Counted from the first letter of the stretch, positions 8,497 through 17,070 are shown. The stretch: DNA of 64,000 nucleotides from Tenggerimyces flavus (GCF_016907715.1 NZ_JAFBCM010000001.1:5084001-5148000); one strand, 5' to 3'. Numbers and translations: made by a program. Notes: generated by a model not told the origin, from the sequence alone.

Positions 8497-9860
8497 GACG
8501 CGCTCCGCGGTAGTGCGAACGTGAACCTGGCGCCGTTGCCCGACGGCGGTGTGGTGCACCAGATGGTGCCGCCGTGCGCGCCGACCGTCTCGGTCGCCAG
8601 CGCGAGCCCGAGACCCGTTCCGGACGAGGAGTAGCGGGCGACACCGGTCGCGAACCGTTCGAAGATGCGCTCGCGGTCGGCCTCGGCGACGCCGGGTCCG
8701 TCGTCGTCGACATCGACGAGGACGCGGTCGGCCGTGGTGCTGACCGTGACGGCGGTCGCGCCGCCGCCATGGCGATCGGCGTTGTCGAGCAGGTTGGTGA
8801 GAACGCGGTCCAGCCTTGCCCGGTCACCGCGGACGATCGTCGGCTCCGACGTCGTCACGTTCAGCAGCGCGGCCGAACGTCCCGTGTTGGAGAGCGTGTG
8901 CCGGACGAGCTCCGTCAACGGAAGCTGCTCGGTGTCGGCGGGATCGAGTCCGGCGTCGGCGCGGGCGAGGTCGAGCAGGTTCCGCATGAGCCGTTCGAAC
9001 CGCCCCAGCTCTTCCGTCACCAGTCCCAGGGCCTCCTGCGACCGCGGCGGCAGCTCCTCGCGCCGCTTGTTCATCACCTCGACGGCAGCCATCAGCGTCG
9101 TCAGCGGCGATCGGAGCTCATGGCTCACGTCGGCCGCGAGCCGGGCGTCGCGCTGCAATCTTTGCTGCAACGTTTCGGCCATGCTGTTGAACGATCCGAC
9201 GATCGTGGCGAGCCCGGGATCTCGGGTCGCGGGAAGTCTGCTGCCGAGTTGTCCGGCCGCGATCTGCGCGGCGGTGGCCGCCACCCGATCGAGCGGTTGG
9301 ATCACCGATCTGCTCGCCCAGATGCCCAACGCGACGCCGCCGAGCGCGGCGACCACGGCACCGACGATCAGGACGGTGCCGAGGACCGCGAGGGTCTCGT
9401 CGAGCTGCTCCATCGTGCTGATCTCGTACAGCTCCGCGTCGACCGCGGGCAGCGGCAGCCCGATGACGAGCTCGGGCGTGTCCCCGTCCTGGTCCACGCG
9501 CTGGGTGACCACCTTGCCGTCGGCGACCAGGCGACGGATCTGCGTGGGGACGGCGTCGCGTCCGGCTTCGAGCGACGACGCATACCAATCTCCTTGCCAG
9601 TAAAGGACGATCGACGTCGACGTGGGCGGCGCGAGCTTGGCGATCGCGTCGGCGGCGCCGACCCCGTTCGTCTCGAGTTGGTCGCGGACGAGCGTCGCGT
9701 CGGTGTAGGCCTGCCGGAGCGAGGAACGCTGCCGTTGCTCCACCAGGTAGTTCTGCGCGAGCACGTACGTCAGTACCGCGAACGCCGCGGTGATCGTGGT
9801 GGCTCCCAGCCCGAACGCCAGGATCACTCGCCCGCGAAGGCCGAGAATGGGCAGCCTCAT
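8493..9860 (-). CDS. Two-component sensor histidine kinase (MtrB-like architecture)
   Basis: A 455-residue membrane kinase. Two membrane spans (about residues 12-34 and 158-181) flank an extracellular sensor of about 120 residues. A HAMP linker follows (about 182-235), then the HisKA box VSHELRSPLTT with phospho-acceptor H247, and a HATPase_c domain with the N box LTNLLDNADRHGGG, G1 DDDGPGV and G2 GTGLGLALA. The start ATG overlaps the response-regulator stop by four bases; a longer reading from 9908 lies inside the regulator gene and was not used. It should phosphorylate the adjacent OmpR-type regulator in response to an envelope signal. The signal is unknown. Confidence 0.93.
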   Translation of the reverse strand: MRLPILGLRGRVILAFGLGATTITAAFAVLTYVLAQNYLVEQRQRSSLRQAYTDATLVRDQLETNGVGAADAIAKLAPPTSTSIVLYWQGDWYASSLEAGRDAVPTQIRRLVADGKVVTQRVDQDGDTPELVIGLPLPAVDAELYEISTMEQLDETLAVLGTVLIVGAVVAALGGVALGIWASRSVIQPLDRVAATAAQIAAGQLGSRLPATRDPGLATIVGSFNSMAETLQQRLQRDARLAADVSHELRSPLTTLMAAVEVMNKRREELPPRSQEALGLVTEELGRFERLMRNLLDLARADAGLDPADTEQLPLTELVRHTLSNTGRSAALLNVTTSEPTIVRGDRARLDRVLTNLLDNADRHGGGATAVTVSTTADRVLVDVDDDGPGVAEADRERIFERFATGVARYSSSGTGLGLALATETVGAHGGTIWCTTPPSGNGARFTFALPRSAS

Positions 9861-10564
9861 CGTGGGTCGAGACGGTACCCGAGTCCGCGGACCGTGACGA
9901 CGAGACACGGGTTGGCCGGATCGGGCTCGATCTTGGTACGCAGCCTTCGGACGTGCACGTCGACGATGCGTTCGTCACCGAAGTAGTCGCGGTTCCACAC
10001 CGTCTCGAGCAGTCCGCGGCGGCTGATGACGCGGCCCGGTTCGCTCGCGAGCTCGGACAGCACGCGGTACTCGGTGAGCGTGAGGTGGATCTCGCGGTCG
10101 CCGCGCCGTACGACGCCCGCACGCGGCGAGAGCACGAGCGGCGTCGTCCCTACGGAGTCGATCACGAGGTCGGCGCCAGCCGAATCGTCCGCGGTCGTCG
10201 AACCTGAGCGTCGAAGCAGCGCTCGCAGGCGAGCCGAGATCTCCTTGATCTGAAAGGGTTTCGTGACGTAGTCGTCCGCCCCGGCCTCGAGCCCGGCGAC
10301 GATGTCATGCGTGTCCGTACGCGCGCTGACGATGATGATCGGCAGGTCGTGCTGCCGACGAATCTCACGGATACAGGTGAAACCGTCGATCCCGCCGAGC
10401 ATCAGATCGACGATCATCAGGTCGGGAGGCGCGTCCGCGACCTCCGCGAGCGCCGCTTCGGCGGAGCCCGATTCGATGATGACGTATCCCTCGTCCTCCA
10501 GCCCGAGTCGTAGTGCGGTGCGGATCCGGTCGTCGTCCTCGACGATGAGCAGCCGGTTCGTCAC
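9857..10564 (-). CDS. OmpR/PhoB family response regulator
   Basis: A 235-residue regulator. The receiver domain (residues 1-118) has the acidic pair at 10-12, phospho-acceptor D53 in LMIVDLMLGG, the switch residue S80 and K102 in TKPF. The C-terminal winged helix (about 140-233) contains LTLTEYRVLSELASEPGRVISR and VDVHVRRLRTKIEPDP, ending GLGYRLDPR. I place the start at a GTG that gives MTNRLLIVEDD, because the ten residues before it are not regulator-like; the ribosome site there is weak, so the start is uncertain by a few codons. The STAS operon diverges upstream, separated by about 130 bp. Confidence 0.93.
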   Translation of the reverse strand: MTNRLLIVEDDDRIRTALRLGLEDEGYVIIESGSAEAALAEVADAPPDLMIVDLMLGGIDGFTCIREIRRQHDLPIIIVSARTDTHDIVAGLEAGADDYVTKPFQIKEISARLRALLRRSGSTTADDSAGADLVIDSVGTTPLVLSPRAGVVRRGDREIHLTLTEYRVLSELASEPGRVISRRGLLETVWNRDYFGDERIVDVHVRRLRTKIEPDPANPCLVVTVRGLGYRLDPR

Positions 10565-10695
10565 ACCTTCATGCTGCCAAAACCGACATGTCCACATGGG
10601 CAGCGGTGCCGATCGTCACAGAATCTCAAAGTAGTGCGCGCTTCCACCGCAACCTCGCGCTGCCAGCGTGGACACCTCGTCGAAAGGAGCTGGCC

Positions 10696-11040
10696 GTGGT
10701 GCTACCTGGCGACGCGAGGGACGACGGACGTGTCGTGGTGCGGCTCGACGACGAGACGTTCGTCGACGGGATGGCGAGGCTTCGTTGGCAGCTGCGACAT
10801 CTGCTGGCCGGCGGTGCCCGCGTGATCGTCGTCGACCTGGCAGGTCTGCGGCAGCTGTCCTCGACGTCGGTCGCCGCGTTGCTCAGCACGCATCGGGTCT
10901 GCCGGTCGCGAGGGGGCGGGGTCGTGGTCAGGAAGGCCAACCGGCGCACGTTGGATCTGCTCCGGCGTACCGGGCTGCACCACGTGTTCGAGATCGAGAC
11001 ACACGTCGAAACGCAACAGGAGATGAGGAACGCGGGATGA
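10696..11040 (+). CDS. STAS-domain protein, anti-sigma-factor-antagonist-like
   Basis: A 114-residue single STAS domain. The core VIVVDLAGLRQLSSTSVAALL matches the strand-loop-helix that carries the phosphorylatable Ser/Thr of SpoIIAA/RsbV proteins; here S55, S56 and T57 sit where family members usually have Asp-Ser-Ser, so the Asp is replaced. The GTG start at 10696 was chosen over an upstream ATG at 10588 because AAAGGAG lies seven bases before it and the extra 36 residues would be low-complexity leader. The next gene overlaps it by four bases. It probably takes part in partner switching with an anti-sigma kinase, but no RsbW-like kinase gene is adjacent. Confidence 0.78.
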   Translation: MVLPGDARDDGRVVVRLDDETFVDGMARLRWQLRHLLAGGARVIVVDLAGLRQLSSTSVAALLSTHRVCRSRGGGVVVRKANRRTLDLLRRTGLHHVFEIETHVETQQEMRNAG

Positions 11041-11699
11041 CGCTGGCCGACGCGCGGCACGACGTCACGGGGGCCCACCGCGCCTGCGATCCCTGCGGCC
11101 CGTTCGGTTGGTCCATTTGTGTCACGGCGTGGCCCGGGGGTTTCGCCGTACGCGTGGACGCCGCCGATCGGGTGCGGGTGCTGGTAGGTGAACCTGCCAC
11201 GCGCGGCCGGCACCCGAGTGTCGTCGGACAGCTCGAGGCGGCGACGGCCAAGCTCGCCGCCGTGGGTTGCCCGGCGCAGGACTCGGTGGAAGTGCTGTGC
11301 AAGCTGATGAGTCGGCAACTGGGCAGCGACTTCCAGCCCGGTCCGAGCATGACGATGCTCGACCTGCACGCGTCCGGACAGGTCGACATCGCGCGTCGAG
11401 TCTCTCCGCCAGTCCTCTTCCTCGGTGCGCACGAGTCGCCCGGTGCCGTGTGTCGTGCGGCCACCACCGGCGTCGAGGCGGGACCCGTGCGCTCCGAGGG
11501 CGGGGACTATCTGGTGGCGTTCTCGCCGCTCGCCGTGCGGCTGTTCTCCTCGGAGGCGTTGGCGAACGTTCCTCGGCTGCTGGCGGGTGCGCCGACGCCG
11601 TGTGAGGTGCGGAACGCGTTGCTGGACTCGGTCGACGGGCGCGGGCAGGACCCGTACCGGACCGCTCCGCCGCTCGCCGTCGTACGGCGCGAGGGCTGA
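11037..11699 (+). CDS. Possible degenerate SpoIIE/PP2C-type phosphatase-like protein
   Basis: A 220-residue protein translationally coupled to the STAS gene (ATGA overlap). I do not recognise it with certainty. Its shape follows an RsbU/SpoIIE phosphatase domain: VRVLVGEPATRGRHPS where active enzymes have VGDVxGHG, then a helical stretch, SMTMLDLHASGQVDIARR, a strand PPVLFLGAHE, and GDYLVAFSPLAVRLF in place of GDxLLLYTDGLxE. The metal-binding aspartates of the GDV and TDG motifs are missing, so catalysis is doubtful. With a STAS partner upstream it may be a regulatory pseudo-phosphatase. This reading rests on pattern similarity and gene context only. Confidence 0.45.
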   Translation: MTLADARHDVTGAHRACDPCGPFGWSICVTAWPGGFAVRVDAADRVRVLVGEPATRGRHPSVVGQLEAATAKLAAVGCPAQDSVEVLCKLMSRQLGSDFQPGPSMTMLDLHASGQVDIARRVSPPVLFLGAHESPGAVCRAATTGVEAGPVRSEGGDYLVAFSPLAVRLFSSEALANVPRLLAGAPTPCEVRNALLDSVDGRGQDPYRTAPPLAVVRREG

Positions 11700-11700
11700 C

Positions 11701-11847
11701 ATGTCGTCGGACGACGACGAGCCTGCGAGCCCGCGCCGGCTGCCGCCCGACCCGTACCACGACGGCTGGTGGTACCTGACCATCCGGGCGAAGTCCGCCT
11801 CGCCCGAGGAACCCGAGGAGAGCGAAGGGTCGGACGACGACTCCTGA
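11701..11847 (+). CDS. Small acidic hypothetical protein
   Basis: A 48-residue reading frame that starts one base after the preceding stop, with GAGGG as a possible ribosome site. The protein is strongly acidic at both ends (MSSDDDEPAS and EEPEESEGSDDDS) around a short aromatic centre PYHDGWWYLTIRA. I recognise no domain. Its position suggests it is the third gene of the STAS operon, but it is short and could be chance coding. Confidence 0.4.
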   Translation: MSSDDDEPASPRRLPPDPYHDGWWYLTIRAKSASPEEPEESEGSDDDS

Positions 11848-11864
11848 GTGGGTTTCCGCCTTGC

Positions 11865-12527
11865 TCAGTGGGCGATAAGGTCGAGGATCTCGTCGGTGGG
11901 GCGGACGTCGCCGAACGTGCGGTAGATCGTGTACAGCGTGGCGTTGAGATCCTGGTCGCGCCGGGCGGCGTTGGCGTCGGCGACCATGATCACGCGATAG
12001 CCGAGCGTGCTGGCGTCGCGCGCGGAGGACTCGCAGCAGACGTTCGCGACGGTGCCGGTGATGAGCACGGTGTCGATGTCGCGCTCACGGAGCTTGTTGG
12101 GGAGGTCGCAGCGGCCGGGGAAGAACGCGCTGCTGGCGGTCTTCTCCACCAGCAGGTCTTCCGGGGCGACCGTGAACTCGTGCCAGAGCCGCTTCTCCAG
12201 TGGGCCTTCGCCGCCCGAGGTGCGGAACAGCTCGGCGACCTCCGGGCCGTAGAGCTCGTCGGTGGTTGCCGTTCGCTCGGTGGTGCCGGGGAGGACCCAC
12301 GCGACCGTGCCGCCGGCTTGGCGGAGGGCGTGGGCGAGCCGTTCGATGGTCGGCACGATGCCTTGGACGTACTCCATGTCGGCGACGAAGAACGGGACCA
12401 TGTCGACGACCACCAGCGCCGTGCGGCGCGGATCGAGCGTGGTGAACGCGTGTCTCCTCCCCCGGCGTTCCTGCTGCCGGTCGTACTCGCGCTGCTCGAT
12501 CATCCAGTCGTGCGTCAACGGCTCCAT
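11865..12527 (-). CDS. Isochorismatase-family cysteine hydrolase
   Basis: A 220-residue alpha/beta hydrolase of the isochorismatase/nicotinamidase superfamily. The catalytic triad is visible: D42 in ALVVVDMVPFF, K129 in EKTASSAFF and nucleophile C164 in GTVANVCCESSARDA, with the expected cis-peptide region before the Cys. Members hydrolyse isochorismate, nicotinamide, N-carbamoyl compounds or similar amides; this sequence does not show which. It lies just downstream of the acyltransferase gene on the same strand with a 28-bp gap and may be co-transcribed. It converges with the STAS operon. Confidence 0.88.
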   Translation of the reverse strand: MEPLTHDWMIEQREYDRQQERRGRRHAFTTLDPRRTALVVVDMVPFFVADMEYVQGIVPTIERLAHALRQAGGTVAWVLPGTTERTATTDELYGPEVAELFRTSGGEGPLEKRLWHEFTVAPEDLLVEKTASSAFFPGRCDLPNKLRERDIDTVLITGTVANVCCESSARDASTLGYRVIMVADANAARRDQDLNATLYTIYRTFGDVRPTDEILDLIAH

Positions 12528-12555
12528 GCGCGCACCCTGCCATGGGCCGCCGACA

Positions 12556-13542
12556 TCACAGCGGCGACCAGCTGGCGCCGCCGTGCCAGTGGCGGCCCGC
12601 GCGGAGGTGGGTGACGATCGCGCGTTGCAGCGTGGTGTCCCGCGGCAGCTTGTCGAGGTCCGGCTCGCGCTGGCCGAAGACGAACTCCATCGTGTCGGCG
12701 TCCGCGTCTGCCAGGTCGTGGGAGTGCCTGAACCGCTGCTGGAACCGGACGATGTTCGACTCCGGCGGCAGGTAGTCCGCGAGCTGCGGATCGAGCAGCC
12801 AGGAGTAGCAGGCGGCGACGCCCAGCGGCTCGTCCGGGAAGTGTCGCGGGAAGAACTCGCGGGCCGCGCCGAACGAGGAGTCGCACGCCGCCGGGCTTAA
12901 CGGTCCGGAGAATTCCGGGATGTGCACCGACAGGCCGAAATCACCTTGCCCATAAGGCAATCCGGCTGCCGACACGCTGGCGCCCGTACGGCCGCCGAGC
13001 TTCACCCTTTCAAACTGGAGCCGGCCCAGGTCGTACAGCTTTCCGCGGAAGTGGTTCATCAGCCAGAACGGCACGCCCAGCCCGCCCTCGCCCGTACGCC
13101 ACCGGTGCACGGCGAGGTTGCGGCCGAGGTCGGCGAACGTTCGCCGGCTGACGTCGGCGGGGATGCCGCGCGTCTGGTGGAACGCCCGCGCCGCGGGAAG
13201 AGCCGCGACGAAGACGTAGACGAAGAAGAACCGGCCCTCCGGGCCGAGTTCGGCGGGGAGCCGTGGGAACGACGGCGGCCCGTCGATCACGCCCATCGTC
13301 GTGGTCAGCTCGGCGGTCGCGCGTTCCAGTAGCCACCACTGGTCAGGCGTACGTTCTGGCGTCGGCAGCCTCGCGATCAACCCGTCGATGTCCTGGTGGG
13401 GAACGGCGAGGTCGAGCAGGATCGGTGCGAGGTCGTCGCGACTGGGCAGCTGGACGGGGTCGGGCGTAGGGCGCGCTTGGAGGTGAGTGAGCCAACCGCG
13501 GGTCGACTCCTCCCCCGCCAGCACCTCGAGGAAGTCGGGCAC
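12556..13542 (-). CDS. NAT_N/GNAT_C acyltransferase-domain protein
   Basis: A 328-residue cytosolic protein. The first 150 residues are mostly helical with a conserved-looking RFFFVYVFVAALPAARAFH segment. The second half contains FWLMNHFRGKLYDLGRLQFER, LSVHIPEFSGPLSP and ACYSWLLDPQLADYLPPESN, which fit the two-domain NAT_N/GNAT_C architecture found mainly in actinobacteria. The family is predicted to transfer acyl groups from acyl-CoA, but no substrate is established to my knowledge. The GTG start is close to the divergent ArsR gene and its operator-like repeat. Confidence 0.68.
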   Translation of the reverse strand: MPDFLEVLAGEESTRGWLTHLQARPTPDPVQLPSRDDLAPILLDLAVPHQDIDGLIARLPTPERTPDQWWLLERATAELTTTMGVIDGPPSFPRLPAELGPEGRFFFVYVFVAALPAARAFHQTRGIPADVSRRTFADLGRNLAVHRWRTGEGGLGVPFWLMNHFRGKLYDLGRLQFERVKLGGRTGASVSAAGLPYGQGDFGLSVHIPEFSGPLSPAACDSSFGAAREFFPRHFPDEPLGVAACYSWLLDPQLADYLPPESNIVRFQQRFRHSHDLADADADTMEFVFGQREPDLDKLPRDTTLQRAIVTHLRAGRHWHGGASWSPL

Positions 13543-13553
13543 GCACCCATTCT

Positions 13554-13579
13554 GCTATATGCCTTGACGGATATATAGC
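13554..13579. promoter_or_regulatory. Inverted repeat, probable ArsR operator
   Basis: GCTATAT (13554-13560) and ATATAGC (13573-13579) form a perfect inverted repeat with a 12-bp spacer in an AT-rich island. A TTGACG hexamer lies inside the spacer (13564-13569), and -10-like TATCGT follows at 13588-13593, only a few bases before the ArsR start codon. A regulator bound here would block the -35 element, so autorepression by the ArsR protein is likely. Confidence 0.55.
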
Positions 13580-13601
13580 GATCTGGCTATCGTCGTCGAC
13601 C

Positions 13602-13931
13602 ATGACCGCAACCGCGTTCGAGGTCGTCGCCGAACCGACGCGCCGCCGCATCCTCGACCTGCTGCTGGAGCGGCCTCGCCTCGTCGGCGAGCTCACCGAC
13701 CAGCTCGGGCTCTCCCAGCCGGGCACGTCCAAGCACCTGCGCGTGCTCCGCGAGGCCGGCCTGGTGAGCGTACGTCAGGACGCCCAGCGGCGCTGGTACG
13801 AGCTGCGTCCGGAGCCTCTGGTCGAGCTCGACGACTGGCTGATGCCGTACCGCCGACTCTGGGCCGACCGCCTCGACGCCCTCGAACGACACCTCGACCA
13901 GATGCCCGACCTGCCGGAGGACAGCCAGTGA
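13602..13931 (+). CDS. ArsR family winged-helix transcriptional regulator
   Basis: A 109-residue ArsR/SmtB-fold repressor. The DNA-binding region reads EPTRRRILDLLLERPRLVG, then LTDQLGLSQPGTSKHLRVLR, which is the recognition helix typical of the YbzH-like branch. No metal-binding cysteines are present. It overlaps the following AHSA1-type gene by four bases (GTGA). ArsR/AHSA1 pairs are widespread in actinobacteria, where the regulator controls its own operon. The transcript may be almost leaderless, since the -10-like sequence lies about ten bases before the ATG. Confidence 0.93.
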   Translation: MTATAFEVVAEPTRRRILDLLLERPRLVGELTDQLGLSQPGTSKHLRVLREAGLVSVRQDAQRRWYELRPEPLVELDDWLMPYRRLWADRLDALERHLDQMPDLPEDSQ

Positions 13932-14749
13932 ACGAGTACGTGCGCACCGACGGGGACAACGAGGTCCTGGTGCTCGAGCGCAGCTTCGACCACCCGCCGG
14001 CGAAGGTCTGGCGCGCTCTCACCGAGCCCGAGCAACTCGCCCAGTGGTTCCCGGCGTCGATGACTGTGGAGCTGGCTGTTGGCGCGAAGATCACGTTCAG
14101 CTTCGGTCCGGAGGACGACCCGCAGGACGGCGAGGTCACCGCGTGCGACCCGCCTCGGACGTTCGCGTACAGCTGGGGGTCGGAGCATCTGCGCTGGGAG
14201 CTCGAGCCTGACGGCGACGGGTGCAAGCTGACGTTGACGCAGACGTTCCAGGACCGTCCGGCGGCGGCGAGCTACGCGGCGGGCTGGCACGGCTGCTTCG
14301 TGTACCTCGCGCTGGTGGTCGACGGCCAGCAGCCGTTCGGCGCCGACGGCGACGCGTCGCTCGACCACACGATGACGCCCGACCTGAAGTCCTCGCACGA
14401 GGAGTGGATCGTGAAGCTGGGGCTCGACGCTGGCACAGTCGACGGCGAGGAGGCGCGGTACGAGCGGCAGCTGGTCCAGGGGCCGCTGGACGTGTGGGAG
14501 GTGCTGTCCGGCGGCACGGTCGTGTCGGTCGGCGGTGCGGTCCCGGCGGGCTTCCTGCCGGCGGGGGTGCAGGTCGGGCCGATCCTGGTGGCCGAACCGC
14601 CCGACGTGCTCGCGACCGCGGAGGTGCGCTGGACCATGCGCGAAGGCAACGGCGGCGCCCGCCTCGTCGTCACCCACGCCGGCGGCGACGACAAGGCCCT
14701 GGCCCAGTGGCGCGCCCACCTCGAGGCGCTCGCCGCCCGCTTGGTATGA
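13928..14749 (+). CDS. SRPBCC/AHSA1-domain protein (two domain copies)
   Basis: A 273-residue protein. The first half is a clear AHSA1-type START-fold domain: LERSFDHPPAKVWRALTEPE, QLAQWFPA, and later WELEPDGDGCKLTLTQTF, which line a hydrophobic pocket. The second half (about 155-273) looks like a degenerate second domain with EARYERQLVQGPLDVWEVL and VRWTMREGNGGARLVVTH. AHSA1-like proteins in bacteria bind hydrophobic ligands or act as stress-related accessory proteins; no reaction can be assigned here. It is coupled to the ArsR gene and ends at a strong hairpin. Confidence 0.85.
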   Translation: MNEYVRTDGDNEVLVLERSFDHPPAKVWRALTEPEQLAQWFPASMTVELAVGAKITFSFGPEDDPQDGEVTACDPPRTFAYSWGSEHLRWELEPDGDGCKLTLTQTFQDRPAAASYAAGWHGCFVYLALVVDGQQPFGADGDASLDHTMTPDLKSSHEEWIVKLGLDAGTVDGEEARYERQLVQGPLDVWEVLSGGTVVSVGGAVPAGFLPAGVQVGPILVAEPPDVLATAEVRWTMREGNGGARLVVTHAGGDDKALAQWRAHLEALAARLV

Positions 14750-14750
14750 A

Positions 14751-14787
14751 CCGAAGGGCTCGACCCGCGGTGGGTCGAGCCCTTCGG
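14751..14787. terminator. Bidirectional hairpin terminator
   Basis: CCGAAGGGCTCGACCC (14751-14766) and its exact reverse complement (14772-14787) form a 16-bp stem with a 5-base loop. It starts two bases after the AHSA1 stop and lies before the convergent GDPD stop, so it can end transcripts from both sides. There is no long U-tract, as is common in GC-rich actinobacteria. Confidence 0.8.
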
Positions 14788-14798
14788 TGTTCCGTCGG

Positions 14799-16859
14799 TT
14801 ATCGGAGGCCGGCTCGTCTCGCGACGGCGACCAGGAGGTCGGGGTCGTCGGAGATGATGCCGTCGACGCCGAGGTTGATGACGCGTTCCATCGTGGGCTC
14901 GTCGTCGATCGTGTACGGCACGACCTTCAGGTCGTACTTGTCCTGCAGGACCTGGACCTTCGGGCCGTGGAAGAACGCCGGGTTCTCCTTGAGGTACCAG
15001 TCCGGCGACGACACGTTCCCCTGCGCCGGGTCGTGCACCTGCCAGTTCGACGACACCGTGTCCGCGCCGGACTTGCGCACGAGCTTGCCGAGGTCACGCA
15101 GCTTCCACCAGTCGAGCGTGCCGGTCCACGGCGACTTCACCTTCTTGTCGCCGTACACCGCCTGCAGCGAGCACTCGTCCGCGAGCGTCGCGCACTCGGC
15201 CGGACCGTACTGCCACACCAGCGCGACCGTCTCGATCCGCGGCCGCAGCTCGCGCGCGTACTGGATCGTCCGCCAGTCGAACGACTGGATCGTCACCCGC
15301 TTCTCGAACCCGGCGTCGTCGATCGCGTCGACCAGCTTGCGCGTGAACGTGCGGTACGGCGCGGTGTCGTTCACCAGCGGGCTGATCTTTGTCTCGATGT
15401 TCAGCCGCACGTCCTTCCGGCCGCTCGCCCGCACCAGCGCGAAGACCTCGGCCAGCGTCGGGATCCGCTCCCCCGGCACCGCCTGCTGCTTCGGGAACTC
15501 CGGCAGCGTCTTCGAACCGCAGTCCAGCATCTTCAGCTGCGTCAACGTGAGCGAGTGAATCGTCCTGCCCACATAGGGAAACTCCGGGTCGCCGGCGAAC
15601 GCGGGCGCGGTGTCGACGCAGTGCGAGCCGTTCACCGTCCGGTCGTGGGTCACGACGAGGACACCGTTCTGCGTCACGCCGGTGTCGAGCTCCAGTGTGG
15701 ACACGTCCGGGTTGGCCAGCGCGTAGGAGAACGCCGCGAGCGTGTTCTCCGGGCGAACGGACCGCGCGCCGCGGTGGCCCTGGACGTCGAACGGTGACGC
15801 GTACTTCTTCGGCAGCTTGAACCCGTACGAAGCCGCGACGGTCCGCAGCCGGTCCGGGTAGTCGGTGATGATGCCGTCGACGCCGTCGTCGATGAGCTTT
15901 GCCATCGTCGCCGGATCGTCGATCGTCCACGGGACGACCTCGATGCCGTTGCGGTGTGCGTGGGTCACCATCGCCTTGGTGACGTACGGCCGGTAGTCGG
16001 GGTCGCCGATCTTGCCGCCCTGCGGGAACCCGTGCACCGGCGAGAACGCGTCGGCGCCGAACGACTTGATCGCCCTGATCGGGTCGCCGCCGAAGTCGTC
16101 GATGTCGATGCCGCCGAGCCACGGCGACTTGCCGGGCTGGCCGGTCTGCAGGAAGTCGAAGTTCGTCAGCGCGACGATCGGCAGCCGCGGCTCGACCTCG
16201 CGCCAGCGCATCAGCGTGCCCCAGTCGAAGCTCTGGATCGTGACCTGGCGGATCATGCCCGCCTTGCGGATCTCGCCCGCGGTGACCTGCACGAAGTCCT
16301 CGCGCGGCGCGGTCTGGTCCGGTGCGCCGGCCTCGACCTTGGTCTCGATGTTGAGCTTGACGTCCTTGGCTTTGTACCTCTTGACCAGCGCGAACACCTC
16401 GGACAGCAGCGGCATCTTGCTGCCGGGGCTCAGCACCTGACCGGGGTGCTCGGGCAGCCGCTGGACGCCGCAGTCGAGCGTGCGGACCTGGGCGAGCGTG
16501 AGGTTCTTGACGAACTTCCCGACGTACGGGAACTCGGGGTCACCGGCCGTCGCCGGCGCGGTGTCCTTGCACTTGTTGTTCGCGGAGATCTGCCGGTCGT
16601 GCGTGACGACGGCCTGCTTGTCCTCGGTGATCTGCACGTCCAGCTCGAGGGTGCTCACCCCGACTCGCATCCCGTTGCCGAACGAGCTCAGCGTGTTCTC
16701 CGACCGCAGCCCGAGTCCGCCGCGGTGACCCTGGATGTCGAACGTCTTGCCGCCGCCATGCTTCTTGTCGTCTGGAACCGCGGCGGCCACCCCCGTTGCC
16801 GCGACGACCATGCCAGCCACCAGCACGAGCGCGGTGCCGGCCCTGCGCCAACGAACCAT
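14799..16859 (-). CDS. Secreted protein with two tandem glycerophosphodiester phosphodiesterase domains
   Basis: A 686-residue exported protein. A signal peptide (about residues 1-27, core ALVLVAGMVVAATGVAAA) precedes two GDPD domains at about 39-345 and 357-686. Domain 1 has H45-R46, E72/D74 and H87; domain 2 has H362-R363, E390/D392 and H405. These are the catalytic and metal residues of the family (HRG, ENT, LELD and THD motifs), so both copies look active. The two halves are clearly homologous, so the gene arose by internal duplication. It should release glycerol phosphate or related products from phosphodiesters or lipids outside the cell. Most GDPD enzymes have a single domain. Confidence 0.93.
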   Translation of the reverse strand: MVRWRRAGTALVLVAGMVVAATGVAAAVPDDKKHGGGKTFDIQGHRGGLGLRSENTLSSFGNGMRVGVSTLELDVQITEDKQAVVTHDRQISANNKCKDTAPATAGDPEFPYVGKFVKNLTLAQVRTLDCGVQRLPEHPGQVLSPGSKMPLLSEVFALVKRYKAKDVKLNIETKVEAGAPDQTAPREDFVQVTAGEIRKAGMIRQVTIQSFDWGTLMRWREVEPRLPIVALTNFDFLQTGQPGKSPWLGGIDIDDFGGDPIRAIKSFGADAFSPVHGFPQGGKIGDPDYRPYVTKAMVTHAHRNGIEVVPWTIDDPATMAKLIDDGVDGIITDYPDRLRTVAASYGFKLPKKYASPFDVQGHRGARSVRPENTLAAFSYALANPDVSTLELDTGVTQNGVLVVTHDRTVNGSHCVDTAPAFAGDPEFPYVGRTIHSLTLTQLKMLDCGSKTLPEFPKQQAVPGERIPTLAEVFALVRASGRKDVRLNIETKISPLVNDTAPYRTFTRKLVDAIDDAGFEKRVTIQSFDWRTIQYARELRPRIETVALVWQYGPAECATLADECSLQAVYGDKKVKSPWTGTLDWWKLRDLGKLVRKSGADTVSSNWQVHDPAQGNVSSPDWYLKENPAFFHGPKVQVLQDKYDLKVVPYTIDDEPTMERVINLGVDGIISDDPDLLVAVARRAGLR

Positions 16860-17013
16860 CGAACCCCTCCCCAGCTTGTCTGTCGTCCGCCGCGAACAGT
16901 CCCAGCTGCGAACGGCCTGCAGATGTGCGGGAAGCAGCGCGAGCGTGAAGAGAGGGTAATGGGGCTCGCTGCCCTCTGGCCCCCTTCAGTGCAGAGCTGG
17001 CCAGCCGCCCACG

Positions 17014-17070
17014 TTTGGATGAAGGGCACCTTCATCCAATAGGTTGGGATGAAGGTGCCCTTCATCCAAA
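17014..17070. repeat. Pair of GGATGAAGG hairpin repeats
   Basis: Two copies of a short palindromic element face each other. Copy 1 (17014-17039) has arms GGATGAAGG and CCTTCATCC around GCA, flanked by TTT and AA. Copy 2 (17044-17070) is the reverse-complement version. A third copy sits at 20417-20442. The pair lies just past the glycolipid-binding-domain gene stop, so it can terminate that transcript; each copy folds alone, and the two can also pair with each other. The rest of the 16860-17083 gap holds the GDPD upstream region and no gene that I can see. Confidence 0.8.
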
